Assembly (NCBI GenBank): GCA_002364555.1
Contig: DEYM01000024.1
Location: 1-10,250, forward strand
DNA: 10,250 nucleotides
Direction of reading: 5' to 3'
Origin: Phycisphaerales bacterium UBA3158
GTDB lineage: Bacteria > Planctomycetota > Phycisphaerae > Phycisphaerales > SM1A02
Positions 1-6,431 of the stretch are shown piece by piece. Within the stretch, counting starts at the first letter, position 1; every line of letters begins with the position of its first letter. Made by a program: the position numbers and the translations under genes. The notes beneath the pieces are model-generated. The model worked only from the letters and a program-made list of their open reading frames with translations, was not told where the DNA came from and made no database searches.

Positions 1-984
1 GTCATTGAGCTGAAGCTTCTCGACGGCTTCGCGCAGGGCCTCGAAATCGGCCTTTCGGCCCGAGCCCTCGTCGCCGCTTGCGGTGGCTGGATAGAAATCA
101 CAGAAGACCATCTGCTGTGGTTCCTCATATCCGGGCAGAGGTTCCTGGGCAAGATGGGCCTCGTGTGTGATGGTGTCGCCGATTCGAACATCGGCAAGCG
201 TCTTGATGGCCGCCACCATGTAGCCGACCTGATTCGTCTCGACCCGCTTGGTCTTCTCGGGTTGTGGTCGGTAGCGTCCGAGTTCGGTGATGGTGAACGT
301 TCGACCGGTTCCCATCATGCGGATCTTGTCGCCGACCGACAACGAACCATCGAAGACTCTGAAGTACACGATGACACCACGATAGTCGTCGTAGTGGCTG
401 TCGAAGATGAGCGCCCGTGTCTCCTCGACCTTGGGCTTGGGTGGCGGAGGCAGTTTGCGACAGATGGCATCAAGTAGTTCAGGGATACCCTGACCCGTCT
501 TGGCGGAGCAGTAGATGCAGTCCTCCGCGGGAAGGCCAAGGACCGATTCGATCTCCATGGCGACCTTGTCGGGATCGGCAGCCGGGAGGTCGATCTTGTT
601 CACGACCGGAATCAGTTCCAGATCGTTCTCAACGGCGAGGTAGGCGTTCGCGACGGTCTGCGCTTCGACTCCCTGGGTGGAGTCGACGACCAGCAGTGCG
701 CCTTCGCAGGCGGTCAACGCCCTGGAGACTTCGTAGGCGAAGTCGACATGTCCGGGCGTATCGATGAAATTCAGTTGGAAGATCTCGCCATCGCACTCGT
801 GTTCGACGGTGACCGCGGAGGCCTTGATGGTGATTCCACGTTCGCGTTCGAGATCCATCGAGTCGAGCATCTGGTCTCTCGATTCACGATCGGAGACGGC
901 CTGAGTGGCCTGCAGCAGACGATCGGCGAGCGTGCTCTTGCCGTGGTCGATGTGCGCGATGATGGAGAAGTTGCGTATGGGCAT
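1..984 (-). CDS. lepA: Translation factor LepA (EF4), N-terminal 328 residues, cut by window edge
   Basis: LepA/EF4 is a ribosome-binding translational GTPase that acts on elongating or initiating ribosomes in the cytoplasm. Reading the minus strand from ATG at 984, the GTPase motifs appear in order: G1 AHIDHGKST (10-18), G2 around RGITIKA (49-55), G3 DTPGH (75-79), G4 NKID (129-132) and G5 SAK (160-162). Domain II follows at about 188-275. The string PLPGYEEPQQMVF near 282-293 and the ending EKLQLND (322-328) are typical of LepA and separate it from BipA/TypA and EF-G. About 270 C-terminal residues, including the LepA-specific domain, lie beyond base 1. The start gives the canonical N-terminus MPIRNFSIIAHIDHGKST; there is no clear Shine-Dalgarno just upstream. 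One oddity is a short Gly/Ser/charged insertion near 302-312 (see findings). The frame is intact throughout. Confidence 0.97.
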   Translation of the reverse strand, partial: MPIRNFSIIAHIDHGKSTLADRLLQATQAVSDRESRDQMLDSMDLERERGITIKASAVTVEHECDGEIFQLNFIDTPGHVDFAYEVSRALTACEGALLVVDSTQGVEAQTVANAYLAVENDLELIPVVNKIDLPAADPDKVAMEIESVLGLPAEDCIYCSAKTGQGIPELLDAICRKLPPPPKPKVEETRALIFDSHYDDYRGVIVYFRVFDGSLSVGDKIRMMGTGRTFTITELGRYRPQPEKTKRVETNQVGYMVAAIKTLADVRIGDTITHEAHLAQEPLPGYEEPQQMVFCDFYPATASGDEGSGRKADFEALREAVEKLQLND

Positions 985-1019
985 GGTTGGATATCGAGGC
1001 CATTGGCTCCGAATTGACC

Positions 1020-1025
1020 AGTATA
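1020..1025 (-). promoter_or_regulatory. Candidate -10 box for lepA
   Basis: On the minus strand the hexamer TATACT (five of six matches to TATAAT) lies 36 bp upstream of the lepA ATG, which predicts a short leader of roughly 30 nt. No matching -35 hexamer is visible 16-18 bp further upstream, so this is only a candidate. It lies in the 81-bp divergent gap shared with the gene at 1066. Confidence 0.3.
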
Positions 1026-1053
1026 GGTCGGGTTCTGCAGACCGAGTACTGGT

Positions 1054-1059
1054 TATGAT
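1054..1059 (+). promoter_or_regulatory. Candidate -10 box placing the start site at the ATG (leaderless)
   Basis: TATGAT (five of six matches to TATAAT) ends 6 bp before the ATG at 1066. If it is used, transcription would begin at or next to the A of the start codon and the mRNA would be leaderless. This agrees with the absence of any Shine-Dalgarno sequence before that ATG. No convincing -35 is seen. Confidence 0.35.
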
Positions 1060-1065
1060 CGAACC

Positions 1066-2028
1066 ATGTGGTTGATCATCATCAGTGTCATTGTGTTGCC
1101 GGGGGCTGTGGCTGTACTGGCCATGGGCTTGAGAACGCCTGGACTGGTGCTTCTCGCGACTGGTGTGGGAACGCTTTGTCTGGGAATTCTGGTTCTGATT
1201 GGACAGAATCGCCCGGATGACGCTGAAAAGCGAGATCGAAGTGGACAGGCCTACTACTTGAGCAGTGGTGTCCCCCAACAGGATGACGCCTATCGGTCCG
1301 TCATCACGGCACGTGATGAGACCAGGCTGGCCCAGTGGTCGGATAGCTATGAGGCTGGAGACTTGTCATCGGAGGAGGCTCGATCGATCGGACTGGCCAT
1401 AATCAATCAGGCGGACATGCTTTCGCAGGAACGAGGCGCGGATGCGCCGTACGGCAGTGGTTTTCTGCAGTCACTCATCCGTGACAGGATCATCAAGACT
1501 GGGGATCTGGTCAACGCTTCGGCCATGTCCGGTTCCTTGTGCATCCTTCCGCAGCAATCTCGAATACCCGGTGGTATCGACATCTCCATAAAGCTTGCAA
1601 CGGAATGGCAATCGGGTCAGGGCAATTCATCCGTCGTTCCAGATGTATGGGGTGATGGAGCGTTATCCGAGGAGAGCGGTCCGTACATTGAGTTTCGATG
1701 GAAGGATGTTTTCGTCGATGGAAAGTCGCTTGAAATCAATCGAGCAACATCAAGCGACTCCAAGACACTCGACGAACTCTACGAACGTCAGATGATCCAG
1801 TCATCACGAGTTCGTCCGTTCTCAGAGCAACCCATGACGCAGATCGTCTCGTTCCCGTTCGTGCCCCTGGCCAACGAGGAGGAGCCGTTGTTCTCCCCGG
1901 GGCCCCATCTCTTCAAGGTCAGAGCTGAGGTGACCTGGTTCGACGGTCCCAATGACAATGCCACGGTCGTGGCAGTGGTTCCGCTTGAAGCCACTCGGAT
2001 TCTGAGCGTGCCTCCTTCCCAAAGGTAA
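1066..2028 (+). CDS. Membrane-anchored protein of unknown function (320 aa)
   Basis: I do not recognise this family. The N-terminus has two hydrophobic segments, residues about 2-20 (LIIISVIVLPGAVAVLAMG) and 26-46 (GLVLLATGVGTLCLGILVLI), separated by a short R-T-P-G turn, so it should sit in the membrane as a hairpin. A charged linker (PDDAEKRDRSGQ) follows, then about 270 soluble residues: a helical stretch near 85-145 and a C-terminal part near 170-315 rich in short strands that looks like a beta-sandwich. No catalytic motif is visible. There is no Shine-Dalgarno before the ATG and no upstream in-frame alternative that would improve the membrane segment. It diverges from lepA and has no co-directional partner close by. 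It is a real gene by length and by its coherent membrane hairpin; its role is unknown. Confidence 0.85.
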   Translation: MWLIIISVIVLPGAVAVLAMGLRTPGLVLLATGVGTLCLGILVLIGQNRPDDAEKRDRSGQAYYLSSGVPQQDDAYRSVITARDETRLAQWSDSYEAGDLSSEEARSIGLAIINQADMLSQERGADAPYGSGFLQSLIRDRIIKTGDLVNASAMSGSLCILPQQSRIPGGIDISIKLATEWQSGQGNSSVVPDVWGDGALSEESGPYIEFRWKDVFVDGKSLEINRATSSDSKTLDELYERQMIQSSRVRPFSEQPMTQIVSFPFVPLANEEEPLFSPGPHLFKVRAEVTWFDGPNDNATVVAVVPLEATRILSVPPSQR

Positions 2029-2048
2029 TACCGGATAGCTCACAAGTG

Positions 2049-2076
2049 CCGAGGCTCGTCATCGAGGTCTTCTCGG
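2049..2076 (+). terminator. Stem-loop after the 1066-2028 gene, weak terminator candidate
   Basis: Twenty bases after the stop codon, CCGAG (2049-2053) can pair with CTCGG (2072-2076), and inside it CTCG (2055-2058) pairs with CGAG (2063-2066) around a TCAT loop. There is no T-tract after it, so it is a poor Rho-independent terminator. It could be a 3'-end stability element or chance. Confidence 0.25.
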
Positions 2077-2277
2077 AAGGCTCCTGGGTTGCTGAAGACT
2101 CCTTAAAATGATGCTATTGAATGACTTGGCAGCCCTTGTTTACGGGGTGCTTAGAGCCCCACCAAAGAAATGGACGTATGGGGACGGTCTGTGGACAAGC
2201 TGCATAAGCCATTTAATTAAAACGCTTTATGGTCAAAAGAGGATCGGGATAAAGGGTTGTCTTCAGAGGCTTCGTGA

Positions 2278-2292
2278 ATGATTTCAAATCAT
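2278..2292. repeat. 15-bp perfect inverted repeat
   Basis: ATGATTT, a single C, then AAATCAT form a perfect palindrome with 7-bp arms. A second copy of part of the arm (ATTTGAA at 2320-2326) can alternatively pair with TTCAAAT at 2283-2289, enclosing TCAGG-AGG-CCTGA (about 2293-2305), itself an inverted repeat. The cluster could be a protein-binding site or an RNA fold; the sequence does not decide which. Confidence 0.4.
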
Positions 2293-2368
2293 CAGGAGGC
2301 CTGACCCCCTCTGGCGACCATTTGAAGCCCGTCGATCATGGTTAATGATGGCTTCAGAGCAGTTTCTT

Positions 2369-2388
2369 AGACCGATGATTTTCGGTCT
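2369..2388. repeat. Small inverted repeat, 7-bp stem
   Basis: AGACCGA (2369-2375) and TCGGTCT (2382-2388) are exact reverse complements around a 6-base loop. No T-tract follows. It lies in the gene-free spacer, so it may be a minor hairpin without function. Confidence 0.35.
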
Positions 2389-2500
2389 CAATTCAACTTC
2401 GATATTAGGCATTTACAGGTATCCAGGAGCATTCCATGGGAGGCATGAACTGTCCAAATTGGGAATTCATGGGGCTTCAACACAGGATACGACTTTGTAT

Positions 2501-2518
2501 CGAGAATTAAATTTCTCG
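2501..2518. repeat. Small inverted repeat, 6-bp stem
   Basis: CGAGAA (2501-2506) pairs with TTCTCG (2513-2518) across TTAAAT. It is short and AT-rich in the centre, with no adjacent gene to assign it to. Chance is possible. Confidence 0.25.
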
Positions 2519-2780
2519 AAACCTAGTGCTATCAATGTCTTGTGAAAAAGCTCATCAGTGGGATTTAGCCTAGCCACCCTATCTTTCCTTGGTTAACAAC
2601 ACGGGTTAGGCCCCTTGATGATAGAAATGAGCTTAAATTACTCTATTAAAAGAGCTTACGCGTTTTTACCAAAGAGATTCCAGGATGCCATTGGTCGACA
2701 TATACAACCTGTTGGAGATCACTCTTTGGGATGACATGATTCCAGAATCCCTTGTTACACACAGAGTTATGTCGACTTAA

Positions 2781-2807
2781 TTGAGACTTAGCACTCGCCA
2801 ATCTAAT
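2781..2807 (+). promoter_or_regulatory. Candidate promoter for the regulator-hydrolase operon
   Basis: TTGAGA at 2781-2786 (five of six to TTGACA) is followed after 15 bp by TCTAAT at 2802-2807 (five of six to TATAAT). The spacing is shorter than the ideal 17 bp; TAATAA at 2804-2809 gives exact spacing but a worse hexamer. Transcription from here would leave a leader of about 115 nt before the GTG at 2931, containing the 2830-2846 hairpin and the 2865-2900 direct repeat. Confidence 0.3.
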
Positions 2808-2829
2808 AACGTTTGATATAAACGGTCTG

Positions 2830-2846
2830 CCTGAGGAGGACTCAGG
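2830..2846 (+). repeat. Hairpin in the presumed leader of the regulator gene
   Basis: CCTGAG (2830-2835) and CTCAGG (2841-2846) are exact complements around a GAGGA loop. The purine-rich loop resembles a Shine-Dalgarno sequence, but no start codon follows at a usable distance. It may be an operator or a leader hairpin. Confidence 0.35.
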
Positions 2847-2864
2847 GAATTTGGGTAGCCCGGT

Positions 2865-2900
2865 CAATCTTGATCGTTCTGCCAATCTGGATCGGTTTGA
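2865..2900. repeat. Two tandem 18-bp direct repeats
   Basis: Bases 2865-2882 and 2883-2900 match at 14 of 18 positions, both beginning CAATCT and sharing GATCG in register. They sit directly upstream of the regulator's start, a common place for tandem operator half-sites. A much weaker third unit may extend to 2918. Confidence 0.4.
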
Positions 2901-2920
2901 TCAGCTTGATAAAACGAATT

Positions 2921-2925
2921 GGAGG
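2921..2925 (+). promoter_or_regulatory. Ribosome binding site deciding the GTG start at 2931
   Basis: GGAGG at 2921-2925, within a longer G-rich run, lies 5 nt before GTG at 2931. The alternative upstream TTG at 2919 would overlap this site and has no Shine-Dalgarno of its own, so GTG 2931 is preferred. Confidence 0.6.
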
Positions 2926-2930
2926 GGGCA

Positions 2931-3563
2931 GTGGGGTCATTTACAGGAACTCATGGAGTTCGATTGTCGGCGTCTGTGGAGGCCACATCGAGCGGAAGCG
3001 GTAAACAGGTCTTCACGACTGGTGAAGCGGCACGTCTGTGCAATCTGTCCCAGCAAACCATTATTCGTTGCTTTGATGCTGGGAGGGTTCGCGGATACAG
3101 GGTGCCCGGCAGCAAGACCCGAAGAATCCCTCGTGGCGAACTTGTTCGCTTCATGCGAAGTCACAACATGCCACTTGATGTGATGGGTGAGAGCGACACG
3201 GTGCTTCTGGTCGTCGAGGATGATCTCGATACGGTCCAGGACATTCGTCGTGTTGCAGAGGCGATCAACGGATACTCCGTTCATGTCGCATCAACCGCAT
3301 ACGAGGCCGGTGTTCTGACCGCAAAGCTCGATCCTCAGGTTCTGGTGATGAATACGCGGCTCCCCGACCTCGATGTTCTCACAGTATGCCGCTCGGTTCG
3401 AATAGCCAATGGAGAGCCCGGCACGACGGTCATTCTTCTGGCGAACAAGTATCGAAGCGAGGAGTTGCAGGAATGCAAGGATGTCGGCATCAAGCATTTC
3501 CTGCGCAAACCAATCGATGACATTGAATTCAGCAAGGTTCTCATGTCGGCGGTTAACGCCTGA
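2931..3563 (+). CDS. BldC/excisionase-type HTH fused to an atypical receiver (REC) domain
   Basis: This is a 210-residue cytoplasmic DNA-binding regulator. After a Ser/Gly-rich lead (1-26), residues 28-82 form a MerR-like winged helix: FTTGEAARLCNLSQQTI, a second helix ending CFDAGRVRGY, a wing with RVPGSKTRRIP, and ELVRFM. This resembles the excisionase/BldC HTH often joined to receivers in Planctomycetes. Residues about 90-208 form a CheY-like receiver: VLLVVEDD (acidic pair E96-D97), VLVMNTRLPDLD, and the conserved Lys in FLRKP (K193). Two key residues are missing: the phospho-acceptor Asp is Asn141, and the switch Thr/Ser is Ala171. Phosphorylation by a kinase is therefore unlikely, and control may come from dimerisation, a ligand or protein level. 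No histidine kinase is nearby. The next gene starts 44 bp downstream on the same strand and is probably co-transcribed. A TTG at 2919 would add four residues, but GTG 2931 has the ribosome binding site. Confidence 0.88.
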   Translation: MGSFTGTHGVRLSASVEATSSGSGKQVFTTGEAARLCNLSQQTIIRCFDAGRVRGYRVPGSKTRRIPRGELVRFMRSHNMPLDVMGESDTVLLVVEDDLDTVQDIRRVAEAINGYSVHVASTAYEAGVLTAKLDPQVLVMNTRLPDLDVLTVCRSVRIANGEPGTTVILLANKYRSEELQECKDVGIKHFLRKPIDDIEFSKVLMSAVNA

Positions 3564-3593
3564 ACCATCTGCTCCAGCATGGCTTGATCAAAG

Positions 3594-3598
3594 GGAGG
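3594..3598 (+). promoter_or_regulatory. Ribosome binding site for the ATG at 3608
   Basis: GGAGG at 3594-3598, inside the run GGGAGGGGG, lies 9 nt before ATG 3608. An upstream in-frame TTG at 3584 lies before this site and would put a charged extension in front of the signal peptide, so ATG 3608 is the better start. Confidence 0.65.
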
Positions 3599-3607
3599 GG
3601 GAAACCC

Positions 3608-5980
3608 ATGTTCCGTACGACGGCATATCTGACAATTGCCCTGGCATGTCTCTATACGAATCAATCATTGGCTCAAAGAGCCATATGCGAAAGGCAGGCC
3701 TGGCATCTTGCGCCATGCGCTCTCTCAGATGCCGACTTCATGATCGATCCATTGGAAGCATCGTTTCTCGATGGCAGCTTCATCGTCCCTGGCGATGGCG
3801 TATCCGTGGATGGACGCAATGGAAAGCCTGTCGCCTGGCGGTATATGGACATCGGATCAAACCGGCACAGCTTCGAAGTGGAGCCCGGTAGTTGGCTGTA
3901 CATACCTCTGGAGGATCTGCCAGAGGGTCCGGCATTGATCGACATCTCGGGCCATGAACGCTTCTATATAAATCGTGAAGCGAGATCCGGCAGGCCAGCG
4001 AGTGCCGGCATGATGAAATATCCAGTGAACCTCTCTGAGGGTGCGAACGAGCTCCTTATTCTCGCTGAGAAGGATCTTGTCACCGTCAAGGTTCAGCCTC
4101 TGGGCGAATCCGATCAGAAGATTCAGTTTCTGCATTATGACCGGGTTCTGCCATGGCTCGATGATCTGAAGGATGTTGATGTCGAGGTTTCACTGCTGCT
4201 GGTGAACGCCGGTGACTCAATGAGTGACCTGCGAGTGGCGACCAAGACTCGTTTCGAGCCGTTGAACAAGTGGGCTGATTATCCCGATGACGCGGTCGCT
4301 GGTGTCTGGCAGTATCAGCCTGTCGAATCTGTTCCAGCGTGGTCCATGGCCAAGGTTCCAATGCGTGTGATCGGCCCGCCGCCACATAAACGCACAGGTT
4401 TTCCATATCCGGTCGACGTCCAGCTTCAACGTGCATCTGATGGCGAGGTGCTGGCTGAATTCGTGTTCAGCCTCTCGGCGAGGCAGCCGGGAAATCATGA
4501 GTTGAGGACATACCGAGATAGTCTCGGAACAGTGCAGTCGTACATGGCGTTGCCTCCTGCTGCAAGTGCGACGTCGTCGCCGCCGGCAATCGTCGCATTG
4601 CCGACGACACTCAGAAGTGTTCACAAGACGGCCTACGCATTCGAGGAAGGTCCGGACGAGCTGGTCATAGTTCCCGGGACGCGACGCCCCGGACTGGGCA
4701 CGACGAGCATCGGGCGATCGCAGATCGGTGAAACGGTCGAACATGTCCGTACACTTCATCCAATGAACGAAAAGCAGATGGCCATCGTCGGATACGCAGA
4801 CGGTGGCCGTGCTGCATGGGGCATGGCTCAGAGGCATCCAGGAATGTTCAGTGGTGTTGTTCCGATCGGAACCGATGTCCCACTACAGGAGGAAGCCTCG
4901 TTGTCCGCCAATATCGATGGCATCGATGTCGTCTTTCGTCATGGCGAGGGGGACACGCAAGTCGATCCACTGATGGCATCCCGAATGGAGAAGTCGCGTC
5001 ACGATTGCAGTGGCCGCACGCTGATCAACATCGAGTCTGGTGTCGATCGTTGGTGGGGGGCTGCCACGATCACGGATGACAAGCTGTACGATTTCCTGTT
5101 CCAGAATCAGGAAAAGTCAGATCAAGACATTGAAACCATAGATCTGGTTCTTGATCATACGACTCATCCTCATGACGACCATTGGGTGGTGGTTCACCAG
5201 CACGATGACTACTCGCATCCAGCTCGATTGAACGCCTCTCGGGATCGTGACCGAGTCGAGATCCGGACTGACAACGTCAGGCAGCTTCTGATACGTGGCG
5301 ATCTGCTGGGAGCATCGGCTCCTCTTGCGATCGATATCGACGGGACATCCCTATCAATCGACCCGACAAATGATGTCCACTGCCTGCATAAGGGGTCGAC
5401 AGGTTGGGCAATCGTTGAAGCCAGCGATTCGTTCGGCAAGAATCATCTTCGAAATCACTACGAGGATCTCTTCAACAAGCCCTTGTTGATGGTGTACGGC
5501 ACGGCTTGCAGCACGGAAGCGGCTCGGAACAACTGGGTCAAGGCTCGATTCGATGCCGAGAAGTTCTGGAGGTTGGCTGATGGATCGGCACGTCTCGTGC
5601 CCGACAAGGCGGTGAACACGGAAATGCTCGAGGGCGTCAACGTGATTCTCTACGGCAATGCCGATACGAACTCAGTCTGGTCGGAGCTTCTGGCGGATAG
5701 TCCCATCAACGTGAATAAGGGATCCGTTCGCATGGGAAATCGCAATTGGGAAGGCGATGATCTGATCGCCAGGTTCATCAGGCCCCTTCCTGGAGACCAG
5801 TCGGGCGTCGTGGTGGCGATTGGCACTTCCGGTGACATCGCTTCGAGTGTTGCCCAGCAGGTGTTGGTGACAGACCCCAGGGTGAATGTGACTGATTGGA
5901 CCATCATGAATTCGGATTCGCTTGGATCGGCCCCATTGGCTGCGGGCGAATTCAACAGGGACTGGAAGATAGAGCCCTGA
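3608..5980 (+). CDS. Secreted prolyl-oligopeptidase-like alpha/beta-hydrolase fold protein with degenerate active site
   Basis: This is a 790-residue exported protein. Residues 1-22 form a signal peptide (MFRTTAYLTIALACLYTNQSLA, cleavage before Q23). Residues about 50-315 are beta-rich accessory domains. An alpha/beta-hydrolase region of about 325-500 resembles the esterase/prolyl-oligopeptidase-like proteins common in Planctomycetes. Its nucleophile elbow reads VGYADGGRAAWGMAQRHPGMFSGVVPIG (394-421), where the family has G-x-S-x-G-G; here the Ser is Ala397. The acid region FRHGEGD (443-449) keeps D449. The expected His before the WWG motif is Arg481 or Asp480 (GVDRWWG). Hydrolysis by the usual triad is therefore unlikely, and a binding or structural role fits better. 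The C-terminal part (about 505-790) has a His/Asp cluster at 516-537 and an alpha/beta region with LLMVYGTA and VVVAIGTSG. It is probably translated from the same mRNA as the regulator 44 bp upstream. Fold assignment is good; the biological role is unknown. Confidence 0.85.
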   Translation: MFRTTAYLTIALACLYTNQSLAQRAICERQAWHLAPCALSDADFMIDPLEASFLDGSFIVPGDGVSVDGRNGKPVAWRYMDIGSNRHSFEVEPGSWLYIPLEDLPEGPALIDISGHERFYINREARSGRPASAGMMKYPVNLSEGANELLILAEKDLVTVKVQPLGESDQKIQFLHYDRVLPWLDDLKDVDVEVSLLLVNAGDSMSDLRVATKTRFEPLNKWADYPDDAVAGVWQYQPVESVPAWSMAKVPMRVIGPPPHKRTGFPYPVDVQLQRASDGEVLAEFVFSLSARQPGNHELRTYRDSLGTVQSYMALPPAASATSSPPAIVALPTTLRSVHKTAYAFEEGPDELVIVPGTRRPGLGTTSIGRSQIGETVEHVRTLHPMNEKQMAIVGYADGGRAAWGMAQRHPGMFSGVVPIGTDVPLQEEASLSANIDGIDVVFRHGEGDTQVDPLMASRMEKSRHDCSGRTLINIESGVDRWWGAATITDDKLYDFLFQNQEKSDQDIETIDLVLDHTTHPHDDHWVVVHQHDDYSHPARLNASRDRDRVEIRTDNVRQLLIRGDLLGASAPLAIDIDGTSLSIDPTNDVHCLHKGSTGWAIVEASDSFGKNHLRNHYEDLFNKPLLMVYGTACSTEAARNNWVKARFDAEKFWRLADGSARLVPDKAVNTEMLEGVNVILYGNADTNSVWSELLADSPINVNKGSVRMGNRNWEGDDLIARFIRPLPGDQSGVVVAIGTSGDIASSVAQQVLVTDPRVNVTDWTIMNSDSLGSAPLAAGEFNRDWKIEP

Positions 5981-6018
5981 ACAGCGTTGGCGCTGAATAA
6001 AGACTGTTTATATATGTT

Positions 6019-6047
6019 CATGCAGCATCTTCAGAAGATGCTGCATG
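6019..6047 (+). terminator. 13-bp perfect stem-loop ending the regulator-hydrolase operon
   Basis: CATGCAGCATCTT (6019-6031) and AAGATGCTGCATG (6035-6047) are exact reverse complements around a 3-base CAG loop, 38 bp after the hydrolase stop. The following TCATTTATTG is T-rich but interrupted. A strong stem this close to a stop is best read as a transcription terminator, possibly acting on both strands, with the imperfect U-tract as the weak point of the call. Confidence 0.65.
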
Positions 6048-6431
6048 TCATTTATTGATCAACAGTTACGTAAAAAAATAGAAGACTGCCCAACTTAACC
6101 AACTTACCAAGACCAGTATGGATAACCAGTATTGCGCATGTTTGATATGCCAGCTATCTCCAGATTGATGTCCCTTCACAGAGCTCTCAGTGAAGTTGCA
6201 TGGAGTGATGAGGTTGGAAATCCCATGGCAGACGACATGGATGTGACTTGCTAAGTGATCCAACGCGATATATCTCAAAGGTTTACATCAATATTAAGGA
6301 TTGAATCCTATTCGCATGCTTGGTATCACTGACAACTTGAAGTCTGCTGATAGGTTCAGGGCCTCGACTTCACACATGTATGGATTGCCGCACGTAATTG
6401 CGGTTAAGACAGTTGTTTAAGGGGTGATGCT
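6048..6431. other. Spacer upstream of the first beta-helix gene
   Basis: About 380 bp hold no supported gene. A minus-strand frame at 6066-6278 starts with TTG, has no ribosome binding site and resembles nothing I know, although its last 20 or so residues are hydrophobic. Near the downstream end, CCGCA (6388-6392) and TGCGG (6399-6403) form a 5-bp inverted repeat about 30 bp before the GTG start, a possible operator. No promoter with two good hexamers is visible. Confidence 0.5.
6419..6427 (+). promoter_or_regulatory. Ribosome binding site for the GTG start at 6432
   Basis: AAGGGGTGA differs at one position from part of the AAGGAGGTGA complement of 16S rRNA and ends 4 nt before GTG 6432. An out-of-frame ATG at 6427 overlaps the site. 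The next in-frame ATG (6462) would truncate the signal peptide, so GTG is the likely start. Confidence 0.5.

Larger units (their letters stand above)
2029..2930. other. Long spacer without a convincing gene
   Basis: About 900 bp separate the membrane protein from the regulator. The short frames inside it (2345-2545 plus, 2646-2885 minus) have no ribosome binding site, no recognisable family and codon use unlike the neighbouring genes, so I treat the stretch as non-coding. It contains inverted repeats at 2278-2292, 2369-2388, 2501-2518 and 2830-2846, an 18-bp direct repeat at 2865-2900, and a candidate promoter at 2781-2807. It is visibly richer in A and T than the flanking genes. Confidence 0.6.

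Noticed and set aside
154..767. Plus-strand open frames opposite lepA (154-477, 417-767)
   Set aside because: They are antisense shadows of the well-conserved lepA frame and their products resemble no protein.
2135..2155. GGGG...CCCC hairpin after the membrane protein as terminator
   Set aside because: Only four solid pairs and no T-tract follows.
2345..2545. Possible 66-residue protein in the spacer
   Set aside because: No ribosome binding site, no recognisable motif, and codon use unlike neighbouring genes; kept as non-coding.
3584..3607. Upstream TTG start for the hydrolase-like protein
   Set aside because: It lies before the GGAGG site and would put eight mostly charged residues ahead of a good signal peptide; ATG 3608 fits better.
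4217..4837. 206-residue minus-strand open frame inside the hydrolase-like gene
   Set aside because: Arg/His-rich low-plausibility protein antisense to a coherent exported protein.
6066..6278. Possible small membrane protein on the minus strand with a hydrophobic C-terminus
   Set aside because: TTG start without Shine-Dalgarno and an unstructured His/Ser-rich first half; the hydrophobic tail alone is not enough.
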